A stretch of DNA of 64,000 bases. Source: Alphaproteobacteria bacterium (GTDB lineage Bacteria > Pseudomonadota > Alphaproteobacteria > UBA8366). The notes beneath the pieces were generated by a model that saw nothing but the letters and a program-made list of their open reading frames with translations, had not been told where the DNA came from and made no database searches. Position 1 is the first letter of the stretch, and each line of letters opens with the position of its first letter. Location: NCBI GenBank assembly GCA_021774335.1, contig JAJFJD010000046.1, positions 1 through 64,000 of the forward strand, read 5' to 3'. This document shows positions 37,532-46,230 of this stretch, in pieces. The position numbers and the translations under genes were made by a program.

Positions 37532-38017
37532 ATGACCGATGAAACCGAAGTTCCGATCAGTCACCTGCAACGGCGCAGGATCGAAAGCCGCGTCCTCATT
37601 CCCTTCATCGAAGCCTGCCGGGAAAAATTCGGCGACGCCGCGACCCGCACACTTGTCGCCGAAACCATCCGAACCCTTGCGGTGACGGACGGTGCATCCT
37701 GGGCAGAGGCCTACGGCAAGGACCTGGACGGCCTGAAGAAAGTTGCGGAAGAAGTCTGGGCGGGCGGCGGCAGCCTTGAGATCGACGTCCAGGACGGCGA
37801 CGACGATCAATTCAATTTCAACGTCACAGGCTGCAAATATGCCGAATTCTACAAGGACCTCGGCATGCCGGAACTCGGTTTTCTGGTCCACTGCAGCCGC
37901 GATTTCGCGATGATCGACGGCTTCGACCCGGACCTAGAACTCACCCGTACGCAAACCGTCATGGAAGGCGCGAGCCACTGCGACTTCCGGTTCCGCCGGA
38001 AGCCAAATAGCAACTAA
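37532..38017 (+). CDS. ATC hydrolase-family protein
   Basis: This 161-residue soluble protein resembles the L-2-amino-thiazoline-4-carboxylic acid hydrolase family (PF14196), with VLIPFIEACREKFG, FNVTGCKYAEFYKDLGMPELGFLVHCSRDFAMI and a C-terminal RTQTVMEGASHCDFRFR. Conserved Cys and His residues in GCKYAEFY, VHCSRD and SHCDFR are candidate active-site residues. The true substrate is probably not thiazoline in most members. It starts 59 bases after secA and may be read from the secA transcript. Confidence 0.8.
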   Translation: MTDETEVPISHLQRRRIESRVLIPFIEACREKFGDAATRTLVAETIRTLAVTDGASWAEAYGKDLDGLKKVAEEVWAGGGSLEIDVQDGDDDQFNFNVTGCKYAEFYKDLGMPELGFLVHCSRDFAMIDGFDPDLELTRTQTVMEGASHCDFRFRRKPNSN

Positions 38018-38035
38018 TGTATTGTATTTGCTAAG

Positions 38036-38431
38036 CTATTGGATATCAGTGCAGGTGTTCGAAATATCGCGGACGATCATCGTGATGCCTTGCTTGCAGA
38101 ACTGGTTTTCCGACCGGAAGCCACAGACACACACCGAATCGCCGCTGCCGAAGCCGCGCAAGGCACCGCCCAGGGTCAGCAATGCCCCGCCTTCGGTCCG
38201 CAGCGCCTGACAGGTTTCGCCTTCGTTGGTCAGCTTGCCGCGATAGCATCCGGCCGGCGGCGCGCCGACCGCTGCCTGTTTCTGGAAAACCTGGGAGTTA
38301 CCGCGCACCCGGTCGGAGCTGACCGCCACATCGTCCCGCGGCGGTCCGAAATCGGGCGTCATAAATTTTTCCCACGTGTTGCCGCATCCGGCACACACCA
38401 GCGACAACAACAAAATGACGGCGATTCGCAT
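38036..38431 (-). CDS. Putative small lipoprotein of unknown function
   Basis: This is a predicted exported lipoprotein of 131 residues. The first 16 residues are [16 protein letters not shown], a short signal sequence with a lipobox-like VCAGC, so Cys16 would be lipidated. The mature part has Cys-rich segments (AGCYRGKL, GETCQAL, SVCVCGFRSENQFCKQG, SNTCTDIQ), suggesting disulfides in the periplasm. I recognise no family. The ATG at 38431 overlaps the accA stop by one base; a GTG at 38434 overlaps by four. Coupling to accA is likely. Confidence 0.75.
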   Translation of the reverse strand: MRIAVILLLSLVCAGCGNTWEKFMTPDFGPPRDDVAVSSDRVRGNSQVFQKQAAVGAPPAGCYRGKLTNEGETCQALRTEGGALLTLGGALRGFGSGDSVCVCGFRSENQFCKQGITMIVRDISNTCTDIQ

Positions 38432-39387
38432 CACGACAGTTCCTGACCACCCATATTTAAGAACTTCTCTCGCCGTCGATTATGAAGCGTCCCGCCATCC
38501 ACGGCCAGTAGCTCTTTCAGCTGAGTCTCGAGAGCGTCCCCCAAGGCGTCGATCGCCGCTTCCCGGTCGCGATGGGCGCCGCCGAGCGGCTCTTCGACCA
38601 CTTCGTCCACCACGCCAAGCTGAAGCAGATCCTGCGCCGTCAATCGCAGTGCTTCCGCGGCGGTCTGGTTCTTTTCGGCGCTGCGCCACAGGATCGATGC
38701 GCAGCCTTCCGGGGAAATGACCGAATAGATGCTGTGCTCCAGCATGATGACATGATCGCCCGCCGCAATTGCGATGGCGCCGCCCGATCCGCCCTCACCG
38801 ATGATGGCGCTGATCAGCGGCACCCGGATCGACAGGCAAGTATTGATGCATTGCGCAATCGCCTCGGCCTGGCCGCGTTCTTCCGCTCCAACGCCCGGAT
38901 AGGCGCCGGACGTATCGACCAGCGATAAAACCGGCAGACTGAAACGATTGGCCAAGTCCATCAAGCGGCGCGCTTTGCGGTAGCCTTCGGGGCGCGCCAT
39001 GCCGAAATTGTGGGTCACGCGGGCCGTCGTATCGCCACCTTTTTCCTGGCCGATTACGACGCATGAATAGCCGCGAAACCGCCCGAGGCCGCCGATTATC
39101 GCCTTGTCTTCCGCATAGAAGCGATCGCCCGCGATAGGCGTGAAATCTTCGATCAGCCGCGCCAGATAGTCGCCGCAATGGGGCCGATCCGGATGCCGGG
39201 CGACCTGCACCTTCTGCCACGGTTCCAGCTTTTGATAGGTCTGCCGCAGCAAGCGCTCCGTCTTGTCCTGCAGCTTGGCAACCTCATCTGCAATGTTGAG
39301 GTCGCCTTCCCCCGCCAAATGCCGCAATTCCTCGATTTTTCCTTCGAGTTCGGCAATGGGTTTTTCGAAATCCAAAAATGTATTCAT
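38431..39387 (-). CDS. accA: Acetyl-CoA carboxylase carboxyltransferase alpha subunit
   Basis: AccA pairs with AccD to transfer the carboxyl group from biotin to acetyl-CoA, the first step of fatty acid synthesis. The 318-residue protein has family segments [12 protein letters not shown] at the N-terminus, [46 protein letters not shown] and [11 protein letters not shown]. The length is standard. It lies 76 bases downstream of xerD. AccD is not in the window. Confidence 0.97.
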   Translation of the reverse strand: MNTFLDFEKPIAELEGKIEELRHLAGEGDLNIADEVAKLQDKTERLLRQTYQKLEPWQKVQVARHPDRPHCGDYLARLIEDFTPIAGDRFYAEDKAIIGGLGRFRGYSCVVIGQEKGGDTTARVTHNFGMARPEGYRKARRLMDLANRFSLPVLSLVDTSGAYPGVGAEERGQAEAIAQCINTCLSIRVPLISAIIGEGGSGGAIAIAAGDHVIMLEHSIYSVISPEGCASILWRSAEKNQTAAEALRLTAQDLLQLGVVDEVVEEPLGGAHRDREAAIDALGDALETQLKELLAVDGGTLHNRRREKFLNMGGQELS

Positions 39388-39463
39388 CGAGCCCGGTCTA
39401 TCCCCGCAAACTGGCGCGAGTACCTAACACACCCAACGGCAAATTGAAATCGCTGCCTGCCGC

Positions 39464-40369
39464 TCACCGCACACCGGTAAACGGAACCGGTTGTGACAGG
39501 GGATGCTTGTCGCGTACCAGCGACCGCAGGCGCTCATCCAAAACATGGGTATAAATTTGCGTCGTCGAGATGTCCGCATGACCCAGCATCTGCTGAACCG
39601 ACCGCAGGTCGGCGCCATTCGCCAGGAGATGACTGGCGAAGGCGTGGCGCAGCACATGTGGGCTGACCTTGCGCGCCTCGATCCCGCTTTCGACGGCCAA
39701 GGCCTTGAGCATCTGGCCAAAACGCTGACGCGTCAGATGCCCTTCCTTGGCGGTAGACGCAAACAGCCAAGGCGAGTCCTTCCGGCGTTTCAGGAAGGTT
39801 CCGCGAACTTCGCAATAATCCCGCATCGCGGACCGGGCCACATCCGTCAGCGGCACCATGCGCTCGCGCCCGCCCTTGCCCCGTACGATCAGGACCGACG
39901 GATCGCGGAGCGCCGCCGACAGCGGCAACGTTACCAGTTCGGAGACGCGTAACCCCGTCGCATACAGCAGTTCAAGCATCGCCGTAAGCCGCAGCCCGTC
40001 TGCGCCCGCAATCGCCCGTGCCGCCGCCAGCAACCGGTCCACCTCGTCTTCCGAAAGGACTTTCGGCAGAGGGCGGGCACGGCGCGGGCTGTCGATCACC
40101 GCCGTCGGATCATCGGTGCGTATCGCTTCGATGAAAAGAAAGCCGAAGAACTGCCGCAACGCGGAAAGCCGCCGCGAAGCGGTCGATGCCGCCAGCCCAC
40201 TGTCGGAAAGATGGCTCATATAATCACGAACTGTTTCCGTGGTGACCGCCAGCGCGGCACGATCAAGATCACCATTGCCAGAGCCCGCTATGAACCGCAG
40301 GAAATCGTCCAAATCACGGCGATACGCGGCAAGCGTATTGACCGCTGCGCCCCGTTCGGCCGCCAGCAT
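39464..40369 (-). CDS. xerD: Tyrosine recombinase XerD (start probably further upstream at a non-AUG codon)
   Basis: XerD resolves chromosome dimers at dif together with XerC and FtsK. The 301-residue frame from ATG 40369 has the SAM-like core-binding domain and catalytic residues: Arg in TGLRVSEL, Lys in RGKGGRERM, HxxR in HVLRHAFA, His in LGHADIS and the nucleophile Tyr in TTQIYTHV. The ATG has no ribosome-binding site and cuts into the family's N-terminal helix. Reading upstream gives ISRYLDSFLEM in frame, with ATT at 40399 and CTG at 40405, before a stop. GGAAGGAG at 40409-40416 fits translation from ATT 40399. Confidence 0.93.
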   Translation of the reverse strand: MLAAERGAAVNTLAAYRRDLDDFLRFIAGSGNGDLDRAALAVTTETVRDYMSHLSDSGLAASTASRRLSALRQFFGFLFIEAIRTDDPTAVIDSPRRARPLPKVLSEDEVDRLLAAARAIAGADGLRLTAMLELLYATGLRVSELVTLPLSAALRDPSVLIVRGKGGRERMVPLTDVARSAMRDYCEVRGTFLKRRKDSPWLFASTAKEGHLTRQRFGQMLKALAVESGIEARKVSPHVLRHAFASHLLANGADLRSVQQMLGHADISTTQIYTHVLDERLRSLVRDKHPLSQPVPFTGVR

Positions 40370-40408
40370 TTCAAGAAAACTGTCGAGATATCGGGAAATC
40401 GCCAGCTA

Positions 40409-40416
40409 CTCCTTCC
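40409..40416 (-). promoter_or_regulatory. Strong Shine-Dalgarno sequence for xerD (non-AUG start)
   Basis: On the minus strand GGAAGGAG is followed by TAG-CTG-GCG-ATT. It is 9 bases from the ATT at 40399 and 3 bases from the CTG at 40405, and 39 bases from the first ATG. This site decides the probable start of xerD. Confidence 0.55.
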
Positions 40417-40426
40417 GGGGTGACAG

Positions 40427-42286
40427 TCAAAGTCCGTGGGCAAGCGCCGCTTCAAGCGCCAGCGATCGTGCTTCCGCTTCCAGGCCGATCGTCCGCAACG
40501 CCGAAATCGCGCCCTCCAGGAGACCCGCTTCATTCTCCGCCGGCATCGCCGATCCAGCCATTAGGACAAGCAGCAAGATCGTTTCAGCAACGCGACTGCC
40601 CTTGGCCGCCTGCTCAAGCGCCTGCGGATAGGCCGACTGCGGCATCGAAGCCTTGTGGCGTTGCGGTGGCTGCACCAGGTCCTGCCAATAGCGTTCCGGC
40701 ACCACCGCACCCAAGGCTTTCAAGAGCGTCAGCGCGAGGCCCGCCCGATGCTCGGCGGTCTCCGGATCGAGCGCCCGTTGCACTGCCAGCCAAGCCGCCA
40801 ACGCCTTGGCGTCGTCAATGCGATAGCGCTCCTCGCCGGCGATCAGGGCTAAGGCCCACATACCGTCCTGTGCGGCCCGGGCTTCGGGATCGCGATTCGC
40901 CCGCGCCCGCAGCAACGAAAGCCATGGCTCGGCCGATTCCGTATCGCCAAGAGCCAGCAGGCCGCGTGCGGCGTCGCCGGCGAACCAGGCCAATTCGGCG
41001 GACACCGGCACGCCGGTCAAGACTTTACGGTAAAGCCGTACGACCAAAGGTACCTGGCCATCCGATCGTGCCAGTTCAAATGCCTTTTGAATGACCGCCG
41101 CCTTCGCTGTCGGCACTGCCTGTTTGCCCGCAGCGCGATACAGCAACGCCCGTCCGCGCGGCGTCCGCTTCTTTTCGGCGATCGTCAGGGCGCTGGCGAG
41201 TTCATCGTCGTCGAACTCGACACTCGAATAAACTTCGCCCAACCGCTCCGGCGTGATCGCACCGACCAGCGCGGCGCGTTCTGCGGCCTCCAATTTGAGG
41301 TCCAGCGCCGTGTGCGGACTGGTCCCGATTGCCCGCAACACCGGCGGCGGCGCACTCGATACCGCATCAGTGGGGACGCCGATATTCGCGCTGCGCAACA
41401 TCGCCAGATGCAGCGCCGTCGGTTTCGGTAGTGTCTTGATTTGAATATGATCCGCGCCGCCCAGCCGGTCTACCAGCGCAAGAAAGGCGTTATCGTCAAA
41501 ATCCGGATTCTCCGCCAGAATGCTGGCGCCGAACCGCCCCGCCTCGGCATTACCGCCCAGCACCTGGCAAAAGACCGAAAGTTTTTGCCAATACGGCTGG
41601 ACCAGACGATTCGGGTCCCGGCGCACCTCGTTGCAGGCGCCGCCGACGTCATGCGCCAACAGCATGTTCTCGACACTCAGCCGAACGATATCGGGATCAC
41701 GCTGGCGGGTGGGCGACACGGCGATTAGCTGGTTGGCGTCACCAACCAGTCCCATTGCCTGCAATCGGGCGATCCGCTGGGACAAAATCGTCGGTTTGCG
41801 GCCGGCGGCCTTAGCGTCTTCGGGAGCCTCCGGCACAACCGATGCGGACAACAGCAACCGCCGGGCGAGCGACCGCAACACCGGCGATGTCATCGTCGCC
41901 GGGATGCTTTTCAACAATCTTTCGATCAGATCGCGGGGCGTGTCTTCCCACATCTCAGAGCCAAAGCCGCCGGATTCGTTGTCCAGCACGCCAACGGCTT
42001 CGGAATCGACTTCGCCCAAATCCTGCACCTGGATGTCCGGCGGCGGGGTATTTTGATCGGGCGCGTCGGGTTCACGTTCGGCCGGTGGCTTCGTCAAATC
42101 CCGCCGCGGCATAAGGCGAACCGGCCCCTGCTGCGCAAGGCGGGCCGGCGACTGCGCGGTATTGTCAACGATCGGACGCGCCTCGTGCCGCGGCGACCCC
42201 GCCGCTACGGCACTGGTCGACACTATCGAGAACGTCGCCACCAGAAATGCAGCGGTCCGTGCTTTATCGCGGAAAACGACCGTCAT
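40427..42286 (-). CDS. Exported helical-repeat protein of unknown function
   Basis: I do not recognise a named family. From ATG 42286 the 619-residue protein has a signal peptide (MTVVFRDKARTAAFLVATFS, cleavage near AVAAGS). A Pro/Asp-rich linker (about residues 40-105) follows, then about 480 residues of alpha-helical, Ala/Leu-rich sequence that reads like TPR/SEL1-type solenoid repeats (e.g. RALLYRAAGKQ, RLYRKVLTGVPVSAELAWFAGDAARGLLALGD). It lies between the aroK-side microprotein and xerD, 58 bases upstream of the xerD ATG. The frame upstream of 42286 overlaps the microprotein and is not used. Confidence 0.8.
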   Translation of the reverse strand: MTVVFRDKARTAAFLVATFSIVSTSAVAAGSPRHEARPIVDNTAQSPARLAQQGPVRLMPRRDLTKPPAEREPDAPDQNTPPPDIQVQDLGEVDSEAVGVLDNESGGFGSEMWEDTPRDLIERLLKSIPATMTSPVLRSLARRLLLSASVVPEAPEDAKAAGRKPTILSQRIARLQAMGLVGDANQLIAVSPTRQRDPDIVRLSVENMLLAHDVGGACNEVRRDPNRLVQPYWQKLSVFCQVLGGNAEAGRFGASILAENPDFDDNAFLALVDRLGGADHIQIKTLPKPTALHLAMLRSANIGVPTDAVSSAPPPVLRAIGTSPHTALDLKLEAAERAALVGAITPERLGEVYSSVEFDDDELASALTIAEKKRTPRGRALLYRAAGKQAVPTAKAAVIQKAFELARSDGQVPLVVRLYRKVLTGVPVSAELAWFAGDAARGLLALGDTESAEPWLSLLRARANRDPEARAAQDGMWALALIAGEERYRIDDAKALAAWLAVQRALDPETAEHRAGLALTLLKALGAVVPERYWQDLVQPPQRHKASMPQSAYPQALEQAAKGSRVAETILLLVLMAGSAMPAENEAGLLEGAISALRTIGLEAEARSLALEAALAHGL

Positions 42287-42404
42287 CAAGAACCCGCTCC
42301 ACTGGTTTCGAAGGAGGCGGAATGTCCCACGTTGCCAAGAACACAACGCCCGTACCAACGAGCGCTACGAAAAACACCAATAATACGAGGGTTAGCCGTT
42401 TCAT
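42264..42404 (-). CDS. 46-residue single-span membrane microprotein
   Basis: This small gene has an ATG at 42404 and TAA at 42264-42266. The product begins MKRLTLVLLVFFVALVG, giving one membrane helix (about residues 4-24). It continues with a short soluble tail containing ATWDIPPPSKPVERVL and ends DDGRFPR. The WDIP-Pro-rich tail and terminal RFPR match a small conserved protein I recall beside this locus in Rhodospirillales, but I could not check that. It overlaps the start of the exported helical protein by 23 bases, which suggests coupling. There is no strong ribosome-binding site. Confidence 0.7.
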   Translation of the reverse strand: MKRLTLVLLVFFVALVGTGVVFLATWDIPPPSKPVERVLDDGRFPR

Positions 42405-42579
42405 CCGGGTCTATTTTGATGGCGCCGCGAACGAGGTAGTCTGGAAATATGTTTCAATGCTTCGCAGGACCAGATTTCGGAACGCGTTCAGACTTTACGC
42501 TACCGTTCCACTATGGCAATTCTGCGGCAGTGTATAGGGCTGTTCTCCAGGATTCAACGACCGACAGACGCAAAAACCC

Positions 42580-43155
42580 GTGCCGGACAAAGAAACCAAC
42601 ACATATCGCACCCCGCTAACCAGGCTGCCGACCAAGCCGCTGGTCTTGGTCGGCATGATGGGAGCAGGCAAGACGGCCATCGGCCGGCGCTTGGCGGAAC
42701 GGCTCGACTGCCCGTTCCTGGACGCCGACGACGAGATCGAAACCGCGGCCGGATGCTCAATCAGCGACATATTTGCACTACATGGCGAAGCGGCTTTCCG
42801 CGACGGTGAGCGCCGCGTCATCAAACGGCTGCTCGACTGCAACCCGACGGTGCTGGCGACCGGCGGCGGCGCGTTCATGGATGCCGACATTCGCCAGGCC
42901 GTGCGCGACAAGGGAATTTCGATCTGGCTCAAGGCCGATGTCGAAACGCTCTGGCAGCGCGTAAGGCGGCGCGACCACCGCCCACTGCTCGAAACCAAGA
43001 ACCCTCGCGAAACCCTTGAACGCCTGATACAAGACCGCTATCCGACTTATGCGGAAGCGGACATCACCGTGGATAGCGACGTGGGGCCCCTGTGCAAGAC
43101 GGTGGACCGCGTGATGGACGCTATCGAGGGTTTCTTGAAAACGGAAAGCGAATAA
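42580..43155 (+). CDS. aroK: Shikimate kinase
   Basis: AroK phosphorylates shikimate with ATP in the chorismate pathway. From the GTG start at 42580 the protein has 191 residues. The P-loop is GMMGAGKT, the shikimate-binding site is seen as LDADDEIE and GEAAFRDGE, and the GGG motif as ATGGGAFM. The lid Arg lies in RRRDHRPLL. The stop shares one base with the aroB start (TAATG), so aroK-aroB are coupled. Confidence 0.96.
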   Translation: MPDKETNTYRTPLTRLPTKPLVLVGMMGAGKTAIGRRLAERLDCPFLDADDEIETAAGCSISDIFALHGEAAFRDGERRVIKRLLDCNPTVLATGGGAFMDADIRQAVRDKGISIWLKADVETLWQRVRRRDHRPLLETKNPRETLERLIQDRYPTYAEADITVDSDVGPLCKTVDRVMDAIEGFLKTESE

Positions 43156-44270
43156 TGAGCGCGCACGAAACGGTTACGGTCGCCCTGGGCGATAGGAGTT
43201 ACGACATCATCGTGGGGCAGGACGTGATCGCGCGCGCCGGAGAGTTGATGGCGCCGGTGCTGCGCCAACCCCGCGTCACCGTGGTCACCGATGACAATGT
43301 AGCGCCGCTGCATCTGGAAACGCTGCAAACCGCGTTGACCGCCGCGTCGATAAGCCACGAAAGCATCGTCCTTCCGGCCGGCGAGCAAACGAAAAAATTC
43401 GAGCCGCTGGAAGGCCTGATCGACCAAATTCTCGAAAAAGGCATCGAGCGCAGCACAACCTTGGTTGCGCTCGGCGGTGGCGTAATCGGCGACATTACGG
43501 GGTTCGCCGCGGCCGTGACCCTACGGGGATTGGATTTCGTCCAAGTACCAACCTCGCTGCTGGCCCAGGTCGACAGCTCGGTCGGCGGCAAGACGGGCAT
43601 CAACACGCGACAGGGCAAGAACCTGGTCGGCGCATTCCACCAGCCACGCCTCGTTCTCGCCGACACCGGCGTGCTCGACACACTGCCGCGCCGCGAGCTC
43701 TTGGCGGGCTACGCCGAGATCGTGAAATACGGCCTCATCAACAATCCGGCTTTCTTTGCGTGGCTGGAGGGCAACGGCGCCGCAGTCCGCGACGGCGACC
43801 CGGACGCTCGGCGGCACGCCATTGTCGAAAGCTGCCACGCGAAAGCGGACGTCGTGGCACAGGACGAACGCGAAGCAGGTCTGCGCGCGCTGCTGAACCT
43901 GGGCCACACCTTTGGCCATGCGCTGGAAGCGGAAACCGGATATTCGGACGCCCTGCTTCATGGCGAAGGGGTCGCCATCGGCATGGTGCTGGCGTTCGAA
44001 TTGTCGACCCAACTCGGTCTTTGTCCGGCCAAGGACACCGACGAGGTGCGCCGCCATCTGGCCGCGATCGGCCTGCCGACGACGCCAGGACAGGCGCTCG
44101 GCAACGCCTGGAGCAACGACAATCTGCTTGCGCATATGGCGAAGGACAAGAAGGTCGCCGACGGCAAGATGACATTCATATTGGCCCGCGGCATCGGCAA
44201 GTCCTTCCTTAGTCAGGATATTTCGCGGGGTGATTTGATGACCCTGCTCGAAGGAGCAATGACCTCATGA
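43155..44270 (+). CDS. aroB: 3-dehydroquinate synthase
   Basis: AroB cyclises DAHP to 3-dehydroquinate, the second shikimate-pathway step, using NAD and a divalent metal. The start ATG 43155 gives 371 residues. NAD-binding and substrate motifs include VVTDDNVAPLH, LGGGVIGDITGFAAA and PTSLLAQVDSSVGGKTGIN. The metal ligands lie in GYAEIVKYGLI and NLGHTFGHALE plus HGEGVAIGM. It overlaps the CNNM-type gene by 4 bases (ATGA). Confidence 0.97.
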   Translation: MSAHETVTVALGDRSYDIIVGQDVIARAGELMAPVLRQPRVTVVTDDNVAPLHLETLQTALTAASISHESIVLPAGEQTKKFEPLEGLIDQILEKGIERSTTLVALGGGVIGDITGFAAAVTLRGLDFVQVPTSLLAQVDSSVGGKTGINTRQGKNLVGAFHQPRLVLADTGVLDTLPRRELLAGYAEIVKYGLINNPAFFAWLEGNGAAVRDGDPDARRHAIVESCHAKADVVAQDEREAGLRALLNLGHTFGHALEAETGYSDALLHGEGVAIGMVLAFELSTQLGLCPAKDTDEVRRHLAAIGLPTTPGQALGNAWSNDNLLAHMAKDKKVADGKMTFILARGIGKSFLSQDISRGDLMTLLEGAMTS

Positions 44271-45559
44271 CCACCGAGTGGCTGCTTACCGGCGGCTCGA
44301 TCCTCATACTGCTCGTCTTATCGGCTTTCTTCTCCGGATCCGAAACGGCGATGACCGCGTCGTCGGAACCGCGCATGTTCGAACTCGCGCGCCAAGGCAA
44401 CCGCCGCGCGAAGATCGTCATCGCGATGCATGAAAAGAAACAACGCTTCATCGGCGCCATCCTTCTCGGCAACAATCTGGTCAACATTTTCGCGTCGGCG
44501 CTGGCGACGAGCCTGCTGCTCAATGTCTTCGGTGAAGCCGGCGTGGTCTACGCGACTCTCGGCATGACCCTGCTTGTCCTGATCTTTGCCGAGGTGATGC
44601 CGAAGAGCTACGCACTCGGCCATGCCGATAAGATGGCGCTTAAGGTCGCACCGGTGATGGAGCCGATTGTCGCTGTGCTTGCGCCGGTTACCGGGACGAT
44701 AAACAAGATCGTAGAAGTTACGTTATCGATCTTCGGCGCCAGCCCTCACGGCGAGGCAATCCATATGCAGCGCGAGGAGGAGTTGCGCGGTGCAATCGCG
44801 CTGCACGAGAGCACCGAGCCCGGCAGCCGCCACGAACGGCAGATGCTGCACAGTATCCTCGATCTTGATGACGTCGAGGTCGAAGAGGTCATGACCCATC
44901 GCCGGAATGTGGAAATGCTCGATTGCACCGACTCAAGCGACGACATTTTGGATCACGTTCTGCGCAGCCGATTCACGCGCTTCCCGCTATACGATGGCGA
45001 ACCCGACAACATCGTCGGGATCATTCACGCCAAGGCATTGCTCCGGGAAATCCGCGATCCGGACAGAGGTATCGCCGACGCCGACATTCGGACACTCGCC
45101 GCGGATCCCTGGTTCGTTCCCGAAACGACGAGCCTGCTGGATCAGCTTCTTGCCTTCCGGGAACGCCGCGAACATTTTGCGGTGGTGGTCGACGAATACG
45201 GGTCGCTCATGGGCGTCGTCACCCTGGAGGATATCCTCGAGGAAATCGTCGGGAATATCGATGACGAACACGACATCGCGGTCGCGGGCGTGCGGCCGCA
45301 GGCAGATGGCAGTTATATCGTCAATGGATCGGTGACGATTCGCGATCTCAATCGGGAATTCGACTGGTATTTGCCGGACGACGAGGCGACGACGATCGCA
45401 GGCTTGGTCCTCCACGAGGCGCGCATGATCCCGGAACCGGGCCAGGTTTTCATGTTTCACGACTTCCGATTCGAAATCCTGCGCCGACAGCGCAATCAGA
45501 TTTCGCTCGTGCGGCTCCGTCCGCCCAGCACGCAAAACCCGCAAGACCCGGCCGCTTGA
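44267..45559 (+). CDS. CNNM/HlyC/CorC family transporter (DUF21-CBS-CorC)
   Basis: This is a predicted inner-membrane divalent-cation (Mg2+/Co2+-type) exporter of 430 residues. The N-terminal DUF21 domain has about four membrane segments, beginning with WLLTGGSILILLVLSAFFSGSETAMTASS. A paired CBS module (about 205-335, adenine-nucleotide sensing by family) and a C-terminal CorC_HlyC domain (about 345-425) follow. It is translationally coupled to aroB. That order (aroK-aroB-CNNM) is common in alphaproteobacteria, though the functional link is unclear. Confidence 0.92.
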   Translation: MTTEWLLTGGSILILLVLSAFFSGSETAMTASSEPRMFELARQGNRRAKIVIAMHEKKQRFIGAILLGNNLVNIFASALATSLLLNVFGEAGVVYATLGMTLLVLIFAEVMPKSYALGHADKMALKVAPVMEPIVAVLAPVTGTINKIVEVTLSIFGASPHGEAIHMQREEELRGAIALHESTEPGSRHERQMLHSILDLDDVEVEEVMTHRRNVEMLDCTDSSDDILDHVLRSRFTRFPLYDGEPDNIVGIIHAKALLREIRDPDRGIADADIRTLAADPWFVPETTSLLDQLLAFRERREHFAVVVDEYGSLMGVVTLEDILEEIVGNIDDEHDIAVAGVRPQADGSYIVNGSVTIRDLNREFDWYLPDDEATTIAGLVLHEARMIPEPGQVFMFHDFRFEILRRQRNQISLVRLRPPSTQNPQDPAA

Positions 45560-45642
45560 CGCCCGCGTCGATTCCGCTATTTATTGCACTGCAGCAAACG
45601 ACACTTCCACCATCCATCCAATGCCTACAGAAATGAGGCCTT

Positions 45643-46230
45643 ATGCCCTTGTCACCTCCTATGCCCCGCGAACCGAGCCATACGCGCGCCGTACAGTGCC
45701 AAGGATTCCGGCGCACGGATGGCCTTTGGGACATCGAGGGGCATTTGGTCGATACCAAGGCCTACGACTTCCAAACCGAGCATTCGCCGACGCTGCCCGC
45801 CGGACAGGCCGTTCACGACATGTGGATTCGCATGACGGTCGACGACGATCTGCTGATCCACGGCTGCGAAGCGGCCATGGCGGCAAACCCGTACCCCATC
45901 TGCGCCGAAGTGACGCCAAATTTCCAGGCGCTGAAGGGAATTCGGATCGGCAAGGGCTGGATGAACGAAGTCAGCCAACGGGTCGGCGGAACCCATGGCT
46001 GCACGCATTTGCGCGAATTGCTGCGCCCGATGGCGACCACCGCATATCAGACGATCTATAGCGCTAAGATGAACGAGGCGCGTGCCGCCGGTTTGGGCCG
46101 TCCGACACCGACGGAAAACCCGCCGCGGCACCTCAATTCCTGTCACGCCTATAGCGAGGACAGCGATGTGGTGAAGGTGGCCTTTCCGGATTACTACAAG
46201 CCGCCGCAATCGCAGCGCAGGTCAGGCTAG
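45643..46230 (+). CDS. DUF2889 family protein
   Basis: This 195-residue protein of unknown function matches DUF2889 segments: RAVQCQGFRRTDGLWDIEGHLVDTKAYDF, VHDMWIRMTVDDDLLIHGCEAAM, and GGTHGCTHLRELL. Conserved His/Cys residues (GTHGCTH) suggest a metal or nucleophile site, unproven. GAGG lies upstream of the ATG. The stop shares the palindrome CTAG with the stop of the convergent bolA gene, so the two genes overlap at their 3' ends. Confidence 0.88.
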   Translation: MPLSPPMPREPSHTRAVQCQGFRRTDGLWDIEGHLVDTKAYDFQTEHSPTLPAGQAVHDMWIRMTVDDDLLIHGCEAAMAANPYPICAEVTPNFQALKGIRIGKGWMNEVSQRVGGTHGCTHLRELLRPMATTAYQTIYSAKMNEARAAGLGRPTPTENPPRHLNSCHAYSEDSDVVKVAFPDYYKPPQSQRRSG

